Shown here: positions 49,380 through 61,164 of the stretch, piece after piece
Layout of the letters: each line of letters starts with the position of its first letter
Position numbering within the stretch: position 1 is the stretch's first letter
Origin: Prorocentrum cordatum
Taxonomy: Eukaryota; Sar; Dinophyceae; Prorocentrales; Prorocentraceae
DNA: 64,000 nt
Reading direction: 5' to 3'
Assembly (NCBI GenBank): GCA_963575745.1
Contig: CAUYUJ010020759.1
Span: 86,815 to 150,814, forward strand
Made by a program: the position numbers and the translations under genes
Notes under the pieces: generated by a model
The model's database searches: none
What the model was told of the DNA's origin: nothing
The model's input: only the letters and a program-made list of their open reading frames with translations

Positions 49380-52300
49380 CGTCACGTCGTCGGACGAGAT
49401 CGGCTCAAGACGTGCCTGCCGCCACGCGTGGTTTGCCGGGGGGTACCGAGCCTCTGCCAACACTCTTCGCCGGTGAGAGAGTAAAACCGCCAAGGACCCT
49501 GGTGGCCACATTGCAGGACGGCCAGAAGGTGCTGCTGAACGAACCTCAAGAGGCAGACCTTGGAAGGAGTGCATTCCACCTGCGGCCAGACTTTCCGTCA
49601 GCAGAACACTGCTGCCGACCATGACAGCGGTAGGCGTGCGAGATCGAAAAAGCACACTTCCGCACCTCGGTGATACCTCCCCTCGTCGCGTTGCCAGATG
49701 CAATGTACGAGCGCAGCAGCACGGCATCGGCTCGAGACGTGCCTGCCGCCATGCGTGGTTAGCCAGGGGGCGTCAAGCCCATACCAACACTCCTCGCCAT
49801 TGGTACTAGTGGACCGAAGCCACGCAGGACCCTGGTGGCCACATTGCAACCCCACCAAAAGGTGCTGCTGAACGAGCCTCAGCCAGCCGACTCCGGAAGC
49901 GATGTCTTCTACCTCCAGCCACACTGCACATTTAGAAGCCACCAAAATGGGGTCGGAGTAGATGGGGTCGGAGGATCGCGCCGCATCGCCGATACATCGG
50001 CGATGCATCGGGGATGCATCGGCGATACATCGGCGCAGCATCGGCGACATCGGCGAGGCATCGCACCCATCGGCGTGGAGAAAAACGGGCTCCGCATCGA
50101 GCCGCATCGTCGATGCATCGGCGATGCGGAGCGATCCTCAAACCCTATTCGGATCCCATCTAGGAGGCCTAGAACATTGGCAACAAAATGCTGACAAACT
50201 GGACGGCGGCATACATTGATGACCTCAAAACAACAGACCTCACCTTGGTGATGCCTCCCCTCGTCGCGTTGTCGGATGCCGTTTACGCACGCAGCAGCAC
50301 AAAATCGGCTCGAGACGTGCCTGCCGCCATGCGTGGTTAGCCAGGGGGTATCAAGCCCCTGCCAACACTCTTCGCCGGTGATAGATTGAAACCACCCAAG
50401 ACCTGGTGGCCACATTGCAAACCGGCCAGAAAATGCTGCAAAACGAGCCTCAGAGAGCACACTCTGGAGGCAATGTCTTCACCCTGCAGCCACACTGAAC
50501 ATTGGCAAGACACTGCTGCCGAACAGGACAGCGGACAGCGGCATCTCGGGGTGAGAAGGGCGATTCCGAATCAGCAAACCTCCACACCTTGGTGATACCT
50601 CCCCTCGTCGCGTTGTCGGATGCCGTTTACGCACGCAGCAGCACGAAATCGGCTCGAGACGTGCCTGCCGCCATGCGTGGTTAGCCAGGGGGTATCAAGC
50701 TCCTGCCAACACTCTTCGCCGGTGATAGATTGAAACCACCCAGGACCTGATGGCCACATTGCAAACCGGCCAGAAAATGCTGCAAAACGAGCCTCAGAGA
50801 GCACATTCCGAAGGCAATGTCTTCACCCTGCAGCCACACTGAACATTGGCAAGACACTGCTGCCGAACAGGACAGCGGCATATAGGGGTGAGAAGGGCGA
50901 TTCCGAATCAGCAAACCTCCACACCTTGGTGATACCTCCCCTCGTCGCGTTGTCGGAATGCCGTTTACGCACGCAGCAGCAGAAATCGGTCGAGGACGGG
51001 CCTGCCGCATGCGTGGTTAGCCAGGGAGGTATAACCCTGCCAACACTCTACGCCGGTGATAGATTGAAACCACCCAAGACCTGGTGTCCACATTGCAAAC
51101 CGGCCAGAAAATGCTGCAAAACGAGCCTCAGAGAGCACACTCTGGAGGCAATGTCTTCACCCTGCAGCCACACTGAACATTGGCAAGACACTGCTGCCGA
51201 ACAGGACAGCGGACAGCGGCATCTAGGGGTGAGAAGGGCGATTCCGAATCAGCAAACCTCCACACCTTGGTGATACCTCCCCTCGTCGCGTTGTCGGATG
51301 CCGTTTACGCACGCAGCAGCACGAAATCGGCTCGAGACGTGCCTGCCGCCATGCGTGGTTAGCCAGGGGGTATCAAGCTCCTGCCAACACTCTTCGCCGG
51401 TGATAGATTGAAACCAACCAAGACCTGGTGGCCACATTGCAAATGCTGCAAAACGAGCCTCAGAGAGCACATTCCGAAGGCAATGTCTTCACCCTGCAGC
51501 CACACTGAACATTGGCAAGACACTGCTGCCGAACAGGACAGCGGCATATAGGGGTGATAAGGGCGACTCCGCATCAGCAAACCTCCACACCTTGGTGATA
51601 CCTCCCCTCGTCGCGTTGTCGGATGCCGTTTACGCACGCAGCAGCACGAAATCGGCTCGAGACGTGCCTGCCGCCATGCGTGGTTAGCCAGGGGGTATCA
51701 AGCCCCTGCCAACACTCTTCGCCGGTGATAGATTGAAACCACCCAAGACCTGGTGGCCACATTGCAAACCGGCCAGAAAATGCTGCAAAACGAGCCTCAG
51801 AGAGCACACTCCGGAGGCAATGTCTTCACCCTGCAGCCACACTGAACATTGGCAAGATACTGCTGCCGAACAGGACAGCGGCATATAGGGTGAGAAGGGC
51901 GATTCCGAATCAGCAAAACTCCACACCTTGGTGATACCTCCCCTCGTCGCGTTGTCGGATGCCGTTTACGCACGCAGCAGCACGAAATCGGCTTGAGACG
52001 TGCCTGCCGCCATGCGTGGTTAGCCAGGGGGTATCAAGCCCCTGCCAACACTCTTCGCCGGTGATAGATTGAAACCACCAAACCAAAACACGACAGGTGG
52101 ACCACATTGCAAACCGGCCAGAAAATGATGCAAAACGAGCCTCAGAGAGCACACTCTGGAGGCAATGTCTTCACCCTGCAGCCACACTGAACATTGGCAA
52201 GACACTGCTGCCGAGCAGGACAGCGGCATATAGGGGTGAGAAGGGCGATTCCGAATCCGCAAACCTCCACACGTTGTCGGATGCCGTTTACGCACGCAAC

Positions 52301-55300
52301 AGCACGAAATCGGCTCGAGACGTGCCTGCCGCCATGCGTGGTTAGCCAGGGGGTATCAATCCCCTGCCAACACTCTTCGCCGGTGATAGATTGAAACCAC
52401 CCAAGACCTGGTGGCCACATTGCAAGCCGGCCAGAAAATGCTGCACAAAACGAGCCTCAGAGAGCACACTCTGGAATGGCAATGTCTTCACCTGCAGCCC
52501 ACAGAACATTGGCAAAGACACTGCTGCCGAACCAGGACAGCGCGGGACAGGCTGGCCATCTCGTGGTGAGATGGGCGATTCCGAATCCGCAAAACTCCAC
52601 ACCTTGGTGATACCTCCCCTCGTCGCGTTGTCGGATGCCGTTTACGCACGCAGCAGCACGAAATCGGCTCGAGACGTGCCTGCCGCCATGCGTGGTTAGC
52701 CAGGGGGTATCAAGCCCCTGCCAACACTCTTCGCCGGTGATAGATTGAAACCACCCAAGACCTGGTGGCCACATTGCAAACCGGCCAGAAAATGCTGCAA
52801 AACGAGCCTCAGAGAGCACATCTGGAGGCAATGTCTTCACCCTGCAGCCACACTGACCATTGGCAAGATATTGCTGCCGAACAGGACAGCGGCATATAGG
52901 GTGAGATGGGCGATTCCGAATCCGCAAAACTCCACACCTTGGTGATACCTCCCCTCGTCGCGTTGTCGGATGCCGTTTACGCACGCAGCAGCACGAAATC
53001 GGCTCGAGACGTGCCTGCCGCCATGCGTGGTTAGCCAGGGGGTATCAATCCCCTGCCAACACTCTTCGCCGGTGATAGATTGAAAACCAACCAAGGACCT
53101 AGCAGCACACATTGCAACCCCCCCCCCCCCCCCCGGCAGAAAAGATGCAAAACGAGCCTCGAGGAGCCCCCCACCACTCTGGAGGCAATGTCTTCACCTG
53201 CAGCCACAACTGAACATTGGCAGACACTGATGCCGAGCAGGACAGCGGCATATACGGGGTGAGTAAGGGCGATTCCGAATCCGCAAACCTCCACACGTTG
53301 TCGGATGCCGTTTACGCACGCAACAGCACGAAATCGGCTCGAGACGTGCCTGCCGCCATGCGTGGTTAGCCAGGGGGTATCAAGCCCCTGCCAACACTCT
53401 TCGCCGGTGATAGATTGAAACCACCCAGGACCTGGTGGCCACATTGCAAACCGGCCAGAAAATGCTGCAAAACGAGCCTCAGAGAGCACACTCCGGAGGC
53501 AATGTCTTCACCCTGCAGCCACGCTGAACATTGGCAAGACACTGCTGCCGAACAGGACAGCGGCATATAGGGGTGATAAGGGCGATTCCGAATCCGCAAA
53601 CCTCCACACGTTGTCGGATGCCGTTTACGCACGCAACAGCACAAAATCGGCTCGAGACGTGCCTGCCGCCATGCGTGGTTAGCCAGGGGGTATCAAACCC
53701 CTGCCAACACTCTTCGCCGGTGATAGATTGAAACCACCCAAGACCTAGTGGCCACATTGCAAACCGGCCAGAAAATGCTGCAAAACGAGCCTCAGAGAGC
53801 ACACTCCGGAGGCAATGTCGTCACCCTGCAGCCACACTGAACATTGGCAAGACACTGCTGCCGAACAGGACAGCGGCATATAGGGGTGAGAAGGGCGATT
53901 CCGAATCAGCAAACCTCCACACGTTGTCGGATGCCGTTTACGCACGCAACAGCACGAAATCGGCTCGAGACGTGCCTGCCGCCATGCGTGGTTAGCCAGG
54001 GGGTATCAAGCCCCTGCCAACACTCTTCGCCGGTGATAGATTGAAACCACCCAGGACCTGGTGGCCACATTGCAAGCCGGCCAGAAAATGCTGCAAAACG
54101 AGCCTCAGAGAGCACACTCCGGAGGCAATGTCTTCACCCTGCAGCCACACTGAACATTGGCAAGACACTGCTGCCGAGCAGGGCAGCGGCATATAGGGGT
54201 GAGAAGGGCAATTCCGAATCCGCAAACCTCCACGTTGTCGGATGCCGTTCACGCACGCAACAGCACGACATCGGCTCGAGACGTGCCTGCCGCCATGCGT
54301 GGTTAGCCAGGGGGTATCAAGCCCCTGCCAACACTCTTCGCCGGTGATAGATTGAAACCACCCAGGACCTGGTGGCCACATTGCAAACCGGCCAGAAAAT
54401 GCTGCAAAACGAGCCTCAGCGAGCACACTCCGGAGGCAATGTCTTCACCCTGCAGCCACACTGAACATTGGCAAGACACTGCTGCCGAACAGGACAGCGG
54501 CATATAGGGGTGATAAGGGCGATTCCGAATCCGCAAACCTCCACACGTTGTCGGATGCCGTTTACGCACGCAACAGCACGAAATCGGCTCGAGACGTGCC
54601 TGCCGCCATGCGTGGTTAGCCAGGGGGTATCAAGCCCCTGCCAACACTCTTCGCCGGTGATAGATTGAAACCACCCAGGACCTGGTGGCCACATTGCAAA
54701 CCGGCCAGAAAATGCTGCAAAACGAGCCTCAGCGAGCACACTCCGGAGGCAATGTCTTCACCCTGCAGCCACACTGAACATTGGCAAGACACTGCTGCCG
54801 AACAGGACAGCGGCATATAGGGGTGAGAAGGGCGATTCCGAATCCGCAAACCTCCACACGTTGTCGGATGCCGTTTACGAACGCACCAGCACGAAATCGA
54901 CTCGAGACGTGCCTGCCGCCATGCGTGGTTAGCCAGGGGGTATCAAGCCCCTGCCAACACTCTTCGCCGGTGATAGATTGAAACCACCCAGGACCTGGTG
55001 GCCACATTGCAAGCCGGCCAGAAAATGCTGCAAAACGAGCTTCAGAGAGCACACTCCGGAGGCAATGTCTTCACCCTGCAGCCACACTGAACATTGGCAA
55101 GACACTGCTTCCGAACAGGACAGCGGCATATAGGGGTGATAAGGGCGATTCCGAATCCGCAAACCTCCACACGTTGTCGGATGCCGTTTACGCACGCAAC
55201 AGCACGACATCGGCTCGAGACGTGCCTGCCGCCATGCGTGGTTAGCCAGGGGGTATCAAGCCCCTGCCAACACTCTTCGCCGGTGATAGATTGAAACCAC

Positions 55301-55335
55301 CCAGGACCTGGTGGCCACATTGCAAACCGGCCATG
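49380..55335 (+). repeat. Tandem array 2 (about 18 units, 340 then 313 bp)
   Basis: Anchor CATGCGTGGTTAGCCAGGGG occurs at about 49750, 50329, 50672, 51008, 51350, 51676, 52012, 52335, 52688, 53026, 53357, 53674, 53987, 54296, 54609, 54922 and 55236, with a diverged one at 49419. Left units are mostly 323-353 bp and contain CTTGGTGATACCTCCCCTCG; the last six are 309-317 bp, lack it and are nearly identical. It shares GGTGATAGATTGAAACCACC and GGTGGCCACATTGCAA(A/G)CCG with array 1. One unit is split by another element (49934-50170). A poly-C run interrupts one unit at 53119-53134. Non-coding as judged by the period. Confidence 0.95.
49934..50170. mobile_element. Inverted-ended element with GCATCGGCGA decamers, copy 2, inside array 2
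   Basis: Matches copy 1 at 22974-23198 in GGGGTCGGAGTAGATGGGG, in the decamers and in the right end ATCTAGGAGGCCTAG. It splits the array phrase ACACTG/AACATTGGCAAG: the left flank ends GCACATTT and the right flank starts AGAACATTGG, so a short ACATT duplication is likely. Together with copy 1 this shows a mobile unit. Confidence 0.75.
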
Positions 55336-55740
55336 ACATGGTGATCACCAAAGCGACGAACAGGCATGCTTAATCGAACTCTCCATGCAGAGCAGTTAAT
55401 GGACTCATCGTCGTCCGATGCTGAAGGCCACTTCCCTGGGCAGAAACTTCACCGACTGTTCTAAAACAATCCTGTCTTACCCTGGGGGGGAAGCATCCGC
55501 CACCGTGCCACCTGGCAAGTTGAGGCGTGGTAGAAAACCAAAGGCTGTCTGACACTGCAAATTCGAGAATCTGGATCCCCCCCTCCCGAGCCGACGATCC
55601 CCAATGAAAACTATGGATCCGCACTTCCGAGGCCACTGTCCCCCCAAGACCCTCCGTACAAACGAGTGTTCTGCGTCCGGGACATTCCTAGTGAAGACTA
55701 TGGATCCGCACTTCCGAGGCCACTGTTCCTCCAAGACCCT
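55336..55740. other. Spacer with an 87-bp tandem duplication
   Basis: CTATGGATCCGCACTTCCGA at 55611 and 55698 begins two copies of a 47-bp segment 87 bp apart. In one frame the copies read KTMDPHFRGHC, and 87 is a multiple of three, but no other coding sign is present. Confidence 0.55.
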
Positions 55741-56280
55741 TGCCTCGAAGATGGTCCAAGATTGCCCCCAGGCGGCCCAACATGGCCTCAAGATGGCCTC
55801 AGAGGCCACGCAACAGCCCAATACCGCCACAAGAGGACTCCCAGCAGGACCCGACAGAACAATTCATATCTAAATTCCTTGGGCGGCTATCTTTTCGGGC
55901 TTCTCGCAGGTCCAGACAGCCCTACACGAGACACCTACACGGTGGCCCAAAACGGCCCCAGAAAATCCCAACAGTTGCTAAATGTTCTCTTCGGGGACTG
56001 CGTCACGTCAGCCCAAGAGGGCCCTTAAAACTGCCCCAAGAGAGCCCTGATCTGGCCCAAGGGGGCCTACCGAGAGGCCAAAGAGGGCCTAAGCCAGCCT
56101 CAACCCCTCTACGGGCCAAGAAGGACCAAGCATGGCCTCCAGCGACGCCCGCAAGAAAGACCCCAAGCGGCCAAGAGGGCCCCAAAACGGCCCAAAAGAG
56201 CCCCGAAACGGACCGTAAGAGTCCCAAGACGGCCCAATTACCCAAGAGACCCCCGTCACTCCCCCACACGAGCCCAAGAA
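55740..56280 (+). repeat. CCAAGAGGCCC tract T9 (degenerate)
   Basis: Units such as GGCCTCAAGATGGCC and CCAAGAGGGCCC, more diverged than the others, interrupted by a spacer at about 55860-55940. Confidence 0.75.
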
Positions 56281-57140
56281 AGGACGGATGAACGGGAGGA
56301 AGACTACGAAGACGGGAAGAGAACCCCTGACATGACGCGGAAATGTGTGTGTCACATGTCACGGCTCTCACAAACCTCGGGACACGATGTTTCACACGTT
56401 GCGGCCTCCTGTGTGCACCCCGAGCAATCGCCACTCAAAATGCTGGGCTGGCACAGTGGAGCGACGTGCCGCAGGTAGCTGGATAACCCTTCTCCTCCCC
56501 ACACCCACGGGGTATGGGCCTGAGGGTTCACGAGGAGTTGTGGCGAACAAGGTAAATCCAAACTGCCCCTGATAGGTCAATATTGCCTCCAATATGGCCA
56601 GAAATAAACTAATAGTGCCCAGCATGAGTTCCAGCAAAGCTATAGGAGCCCTTAAGAAGGCGCCGATTGCTCTGAAGTTGCCCGAAGTGGAATGGTAGCG
56701 TAATGTATGCCTTAGTTGGTTTGGCCGTGTTGTCCCTTCCGCTCCCAGTGGGTCTTGGACACCTCATGATGGCCCCATGAACGTCCCAGATGGTCTTAAG
56801 ATGAGCCTTGCAGGGCCCCAAGTGGCCAGAATAGTACAGCCCCTCTCGATGTCTGGCCGAAGGGTTCCAGATAGCCGCAAGTACCAAAGCATCAACAGCA
56901 ACAAGTCCCTTCCCGTTCCTCTGCCGCCCTCCACTGTAGGACCGCATCGGTAAAGGGTCGAAATGGAGCCTGACCTCTCCGCCTCCAGGAGGCGTCCAGC
57001 GCAGATCAGAGAAATCCGAGCGGACTCTTCAGGCTTGCGCCGTCGGCTCGTGCTGCCCATCGCGCGCCATGGGGCCTCCGCAGTCTTCGACAAGGAGGTC
57101 GTCATCTCCACGGCGCCCTCGCCGCCCAGATCCAAATGAG
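56281..57140. other. Mixed spacer, no recognised gene
   Basis: Low-repeat sequence. On the minus strand 57130-57040 reads DLGGEGAVEMTTSLSKTAEA with G/C-ending codons; on the plus strand the same bases read LRQGGRHLHGALAAQIQ. A similar phrase (LLRQGGSPLHDALAAQVP, plus strand, about 59638-59690) flanks the other end of the GAT region. It is a repeated, possibly once coding, segment. Confidence 0.3.
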
Positions 57141-57149
57141 CATAACTAA

Positions 57150-57445
57150 TGCTGTTGCTGGTCATGGCGAACATGGCGATGCTGCTGCTGCTGCTGATGA
57201 TGAGGTTGATGATGGCGGTGATGATAATGCTGCCGATGATGATGGAGATGATGATGGTGATGGTGATGGTGATGCTGATGACGATGCTGATGCTGATGAT
57301 CCTGATGCTGCTGCTGATGATGCTGCTGCTGATGATGATGATGATGGTGATGATGACGATGATGATGGCGGTAGAGGTAGAAAAGGTGATGGATATGTTG
57401 ATGCTGACGGCGACGACGACGCCGAGGTCGACGACGACGATGATC
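57150..57445 (+). repeat. (GAT)n tract 1
   Basis: GAT repeats with GCT, GGT and GAC variants; complement of the (CAT)n type. Confidence 0.95.
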
Positions 57446-57599
57446 CGCTACCATGCCTCTGGACACTGACGGGCGTGTCCTCGGGTCCGTTGCCTCGTCC
57501 CTCAAGCCGCAGCTCAGAAGCCTCAGCACTCACTCCTGAGGAGTCCCTCAAGGGCCCAGGACCCAAATTCTCAAATTTCGCAAGTGTCCCCGCGGTTCC

Positions 57600-58320
57600 C
57601 CTGTGCACAAGCCCACGAGGGCCTCAAGACGGGCCAAGAGGGCCCCAAGAGGCCCCCAAAACGGTCCAGGAGAGCCCCGAGTCGCCGAAAGATCACCCCA
57701 AGACACGCAAGACGGCCTCCAGAGGACCCAAGAGGCCTCCAAGACGCCCCGAGTCCTCGAAGAGGCCTCCCAAGGAGGCCCCAATACGCCAACAGCCTTG
57801 CTTGCCCTTTGGTGTTTAAATGTTTCTTGGCGTACCCGCGCGTTCGGCTCCTGGATCCTTCAAGATAGCCCAAGAGGCCCCCGAGAGGGCCCCGAGACAA
57901 CCCAAGAGGACCTCAAGACGGCCCAAGAGGCACCCAAGAAGGCCCAAGAGGGCCCAGAGACTGTGACAAGAGGGGCCCAAGAGAAGGAACACGAATTGAA
58001 CAATCAATCCTGCCGCTCCAAGAAGCCCACAAGTGTCCCCGAGAGGCTCCAAGAGGCCCCCAAAAGGCCCCCAAGAAGCCTCCGTGAGTCCCCAAAAGGC
58101 CCGCACGAGGCCCCCAATAGGCCCCCACGAGGCGCAACAGAGGCTCCCAAACTGCCTCCCACCTGCACCCCAGAAGGCCCCCAAGATGCCACCAGTGGGG
58201 CCCCGAAACTGCTCCCGAGGGGCCCCAGAGAGCGTTCCGAAGAGACTGGGCCAAGCAACTCAGAGAACTCTCACCCGCAACCCAGACACGGTGGCGGGAT
58301 GACCCGAAGGCCATTCGGTA
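57600..58320 (+). repeat. CCAAGAGGCCC tract T10
   Basis: Two sub-tracts separated by an AT-richer spacer at 57800-57860; tail ACACGGTGGCGGGATG (58285). Confidence 0.88.
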
Positions 58321-58324
58321 CGTA

Positions 58325-59345
58325 TGGTGCTGCTGATGCTGATGATGATGATGATGAGGAGGAGGATGATGGTGATGCGTCTGGTGGTTGTGGTGACGAT
58401 GATGACGATGACGATAACGCCGACGACAATGATGCTGATGATGACGATGATGATGATGCAGATGATGATGATGATGCTGATGCTGATGATGATGATGATG
58501 GTGGTGATGCTGATGATGATGCTGATGATGCTGATGATGGCGACTATAGTGATGATGATGGTGATGATGATGATGACGATGAAGATGATGATGCTTATGA
58601 TGATGTTGATGATAATGGTGCTGATGATGCTTATGAGGATGTCGATGATGATCGTCATGCTCATCATGGTAATGATACTGTGATGGTGATCATGGTGGTT
58701 TTGGTGAAGATGGTGTTGATGATGATGATGATGATGGTGATGATGATGTTGATGCTGATGGTGATTATGAGTATGATGAGCAATGGTGTGAGTGATGACG
58801 ATAATGATAATGCTGATGCGTACGACGATGATGAGTATCATGATGATGATGTTGATACTGCTGATGCTGTTAATTATGATGGCGATGAATGCGATGATGA
58901 TGGTGATGGTGATGGTGATGGTGATACTGATGACGATGGTAATGAATACGATATGATGATGTTGGTGAGGATGGTGGCGATGTTGATGCTGTTGATCATG
59001 ATGCTGATAATGATAATGGTGAGTAGCATGATGAGTATGATGATGATCATCGTGATTACGTTTATGAATATGGTTGTGATGATGATGGTGATGCTAGTGT
59101 AAGTAATGATGGTGATGACGATGATGATGGTGTTGATGAAGATGATGCTGGTGATGATGCTGATGACGATGACGATGGCGACGATGATTAGTATGCTGAT
59201 GCTGCTGGAATTGATGCTGATGCTGATGCTGACGCATACGCTAATGCCGCTGCTGATGAGTATGTTGATGCTGATGCTACTGTAGATGCTGCCGAATATG
59301 ATTATGATAATGGTGATGCTGATGATGCTGATGATGGCGATGATG

Positions 59346-59377
<32 letters not shown>

Positions 59378-59562
59378 GATCATCATCATGAGTATGATGA
59401 TTGTGATGGTGATTATGATGGTGACGGTAATGATGCTGATGCTGATGCTGATGCAGATGCAGATGCTGATGACGATGATGATGATGATGGTGATGGTGAT
59501 GATGATGATGATGATGTGCTGATGATGATGGTGATAACTAATGATGATGCTGATGATGATGC

Positions 59563-59595
<33 letters not shown>

Positions 59596-59620
59596 CGAGG
59601 ATGACGATGGCGACAGCGGT
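58325..59620 (+). repeat. (GAT)n tract 2, about 1.3 kb
   Basis: GAT repeats with GCT, GGT, GAC, AAT and TAT variants over about 1.3 kb, the longest simple repeat in the window. Confidence 0.97.
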
Positions 59621-59734
59621 TCGAATCCCCCCATGCAGCTCCTTCGTCAGGGAGGTTCTCCTCTCCACGATGCCCTCGCCGCTCAGGTCCCTGCCGAGCG
59701 CCCTGAAGGTGTGGCCCTCGCCGCCCCCGGACCT

Positions 59735-59930
59735 GGATAGAGGAAAGAGAACTATGCACATACACCGATTCTGACCAGGCCCATCCTGAGCCCAGGATCG
59801 GTGCATACGCCCTCCTACCTTGGCCAGGAAGGCATATGCACCGATCCTGGGTCAAGGATGGACGCTGTCAGGATGGGCCTTGCCAGGATCGGTGCATGTG
59901 CATAGCTCTCTTCGCCCGACTGGAGGGACC
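59735..59930. repeat. Fold-back repeat with nested 61-bp palindrome
   Basis: Inner palindrome 59791-59851: CCCAGGATCGGTGCATA on the left against TATGCACCGATCCTGGG on the right. Outer arms extend it: AGAACTATGCACATACACCG (about 59748) against the reverse complement of CGGTGCATGTGCATAGCTCT (about 59890), and AGGCCCATCCTGA against TCAGGATGGGCCT. The right side carries about 16 extra bases. Confidence 0.85.
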
Positions 59931-60062
59931 CCGCCCCCGCCCACAGGCTGCCCCCCTCGGAGGACGGCCGGCCGGGACCACGGCGCCCCTCCCCCGCGGT
60001 CTCCGCTCCGCTCTGGGCCTCCTGGAGGCTTATCGTCGCCACGGCTGGACCCGCCGCGGATA

Positions 60063-60237
60063 TACACCCTGCGAAATGCTTAAGAAATCATGGGTTAAGA
60101 AATTCATACTCTCAGAACTTGAATACAAAACCCAACATTTCCATTCAAATCTTAAGATTTGCATTGAAACGTTAAGAATAATTGAGATTCTGGCCGAAAA
60201 CTTAAGTTTTCTTAAGCATCGCCTAAGGTGTACGGCC
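60063..60237. mobile_element. AT-rich element with inverted ends (ATGCTTAAGAAA)
   Basis: ATGCTTAAGAAA (60077) and TTTTCTTAAGCAT (60207) are inverted copies; the match extends outward to TACACC/GGTGTA with small gaps. The interior is AT-rich and contains several more TTAAG words. It looks like another MITE; no target duplication is resolved. Confidence 0.55.
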
Positions 60238-60288
60238 AGCATGGCCCCCGGGAGGGCTCCTTGGTGGGCCTGTTGTCGACCACCACCA

Positions 60289-60457
60289 TCAAGTCGGGCG
60301 TGTCCCCCTACAGGGGGGATTTGCGACGAACAAAAAAAAAACTCGAGAAATGCCTCCAAATGGCCAAAAACTATTTTAAACAAAATAGTCCACATACTAT
60401 GTTTATTTTTTGAATCTTTTTGAATATTCCCCCTGTAGAGGGACAGGCCCGACTTAA
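60289..60457. mobile_element. MITE family 1, copy E, with perfect 8-bp target duplication
   Basis: Left TCAAGTCGGGCGTGTCCCCC, right CCTGTAGAGGGACAGGCCCGAC plus TTAA. Flanked by CACCACCA on both sides (60281-60288 and 60458-60465). 169 bp; the interior includes CAAAAACTATTTTAAACAAA. Confidence 0.92.
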
Positions 60458-60487
60458 CACCACCACCATAAGTTGGAGGGGGGAGGG

Positions 60488-60590
60488 CTCTCCTCCTCCT
60501 CCTCCTCCCCCTCCTCCTCCTCCTCCTCCTCCTCCTCCTCCTCCTCCTCCTTTTCGTCCTCCTCCTCCTCCTTCCCCCCTCTAACTCATG
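60488..60590. repeat. (TCC)n microsatellite
   Basis: CTC repeats, about 100 bp. Confidence 0.93.
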
Positions 60591-61164
60591 GCGGTGGTGG
60601 TGGAAAACAGGCCCATCTGTCCTGGGACCGATCTGCGCAGGGCTAGTCCGAGGGGGCGAGCCGCCTCTGCCTTCACTGGGCCTCCTCCGAGTCCCAGTCC
60701 CCCGAAGATGGGGGGAGGCTATCAGGCCCCTGTTGGCGATGAAAGGGCGACGAGGCCCCTGGCGGCGCCGAGGGGGTTGACGCGTTCCCCCGTGAACCGC
60801 CGTCGCGACGACCGCGGCACCGGTTTCTCACGCCGCGCGGATCCCCCCCAGACATCCGACGTCTCGACGTTTTCAAGACGCGGGCTCCCGACCTCCCGAC
60901 CACTTCCCCAGGCCTGGTTTTTCGTCCCGAGTCGTTTTGTTGACGGTCTTGATGCCCAGCGAGGGCCCCGAGAGCCAAAAAATATAGAAAAACCTCCGTC
61001 TCGATTTTGTCGAGACGCCTGATGCCTGGGTCCAGCCTTGGACGCTCGCGGCCGGCTCCCCCCCCGACCACGCAGGTCGTCGCAAGTCGACCGATCCCGG
61101 GCCACTGGGGGGCGTTCCGCCCTGAACGTCCCGATGGGGGAACGGAAGGGGGGGGGGGCCAGCG
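60591..61164. other. GC-rich spacer with a dispersed repeat copy (60845-61015)
   Basis: ACATCCGACGTCTCGACG at 60854, GACCACTTCCCCAGGC at 60898 and GATGCCCAGCGAGGGCCCCG at 60951 match 6846-6990 in order. The remaining part has no recognised gene. Confidence 0.65.

Noticed and set aside
49380-55335. Repeated minus-strand frames of about 100 codons in each array unit (with WFQSITGEECWQGLDTPWL)
   Set aside because: The unit length is not a multiple of three, the frames overlap between units, and no family is recognised; absence of stops follows from unit composition.
49380-55335. CRISPR-like regular repeats
   Set aside because: Units are over 300 bp, contiguous and without unique spacers, and the DNA is eukaryotic.
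57603-59102. 499-codon Asp-rich protein
   Set aside because: Joins a CCAAGAGGCCC tract to (GAT)n; no codon bias or domain.
59600-59660. tRNA gene suggested by GGTTCGAATCC
   Set aside because: No matching A box, acceptor stem or anticodon arm upstream; the upstream DNA is (GAT)n. The similar words at 3013 and 26996 fail the same test.
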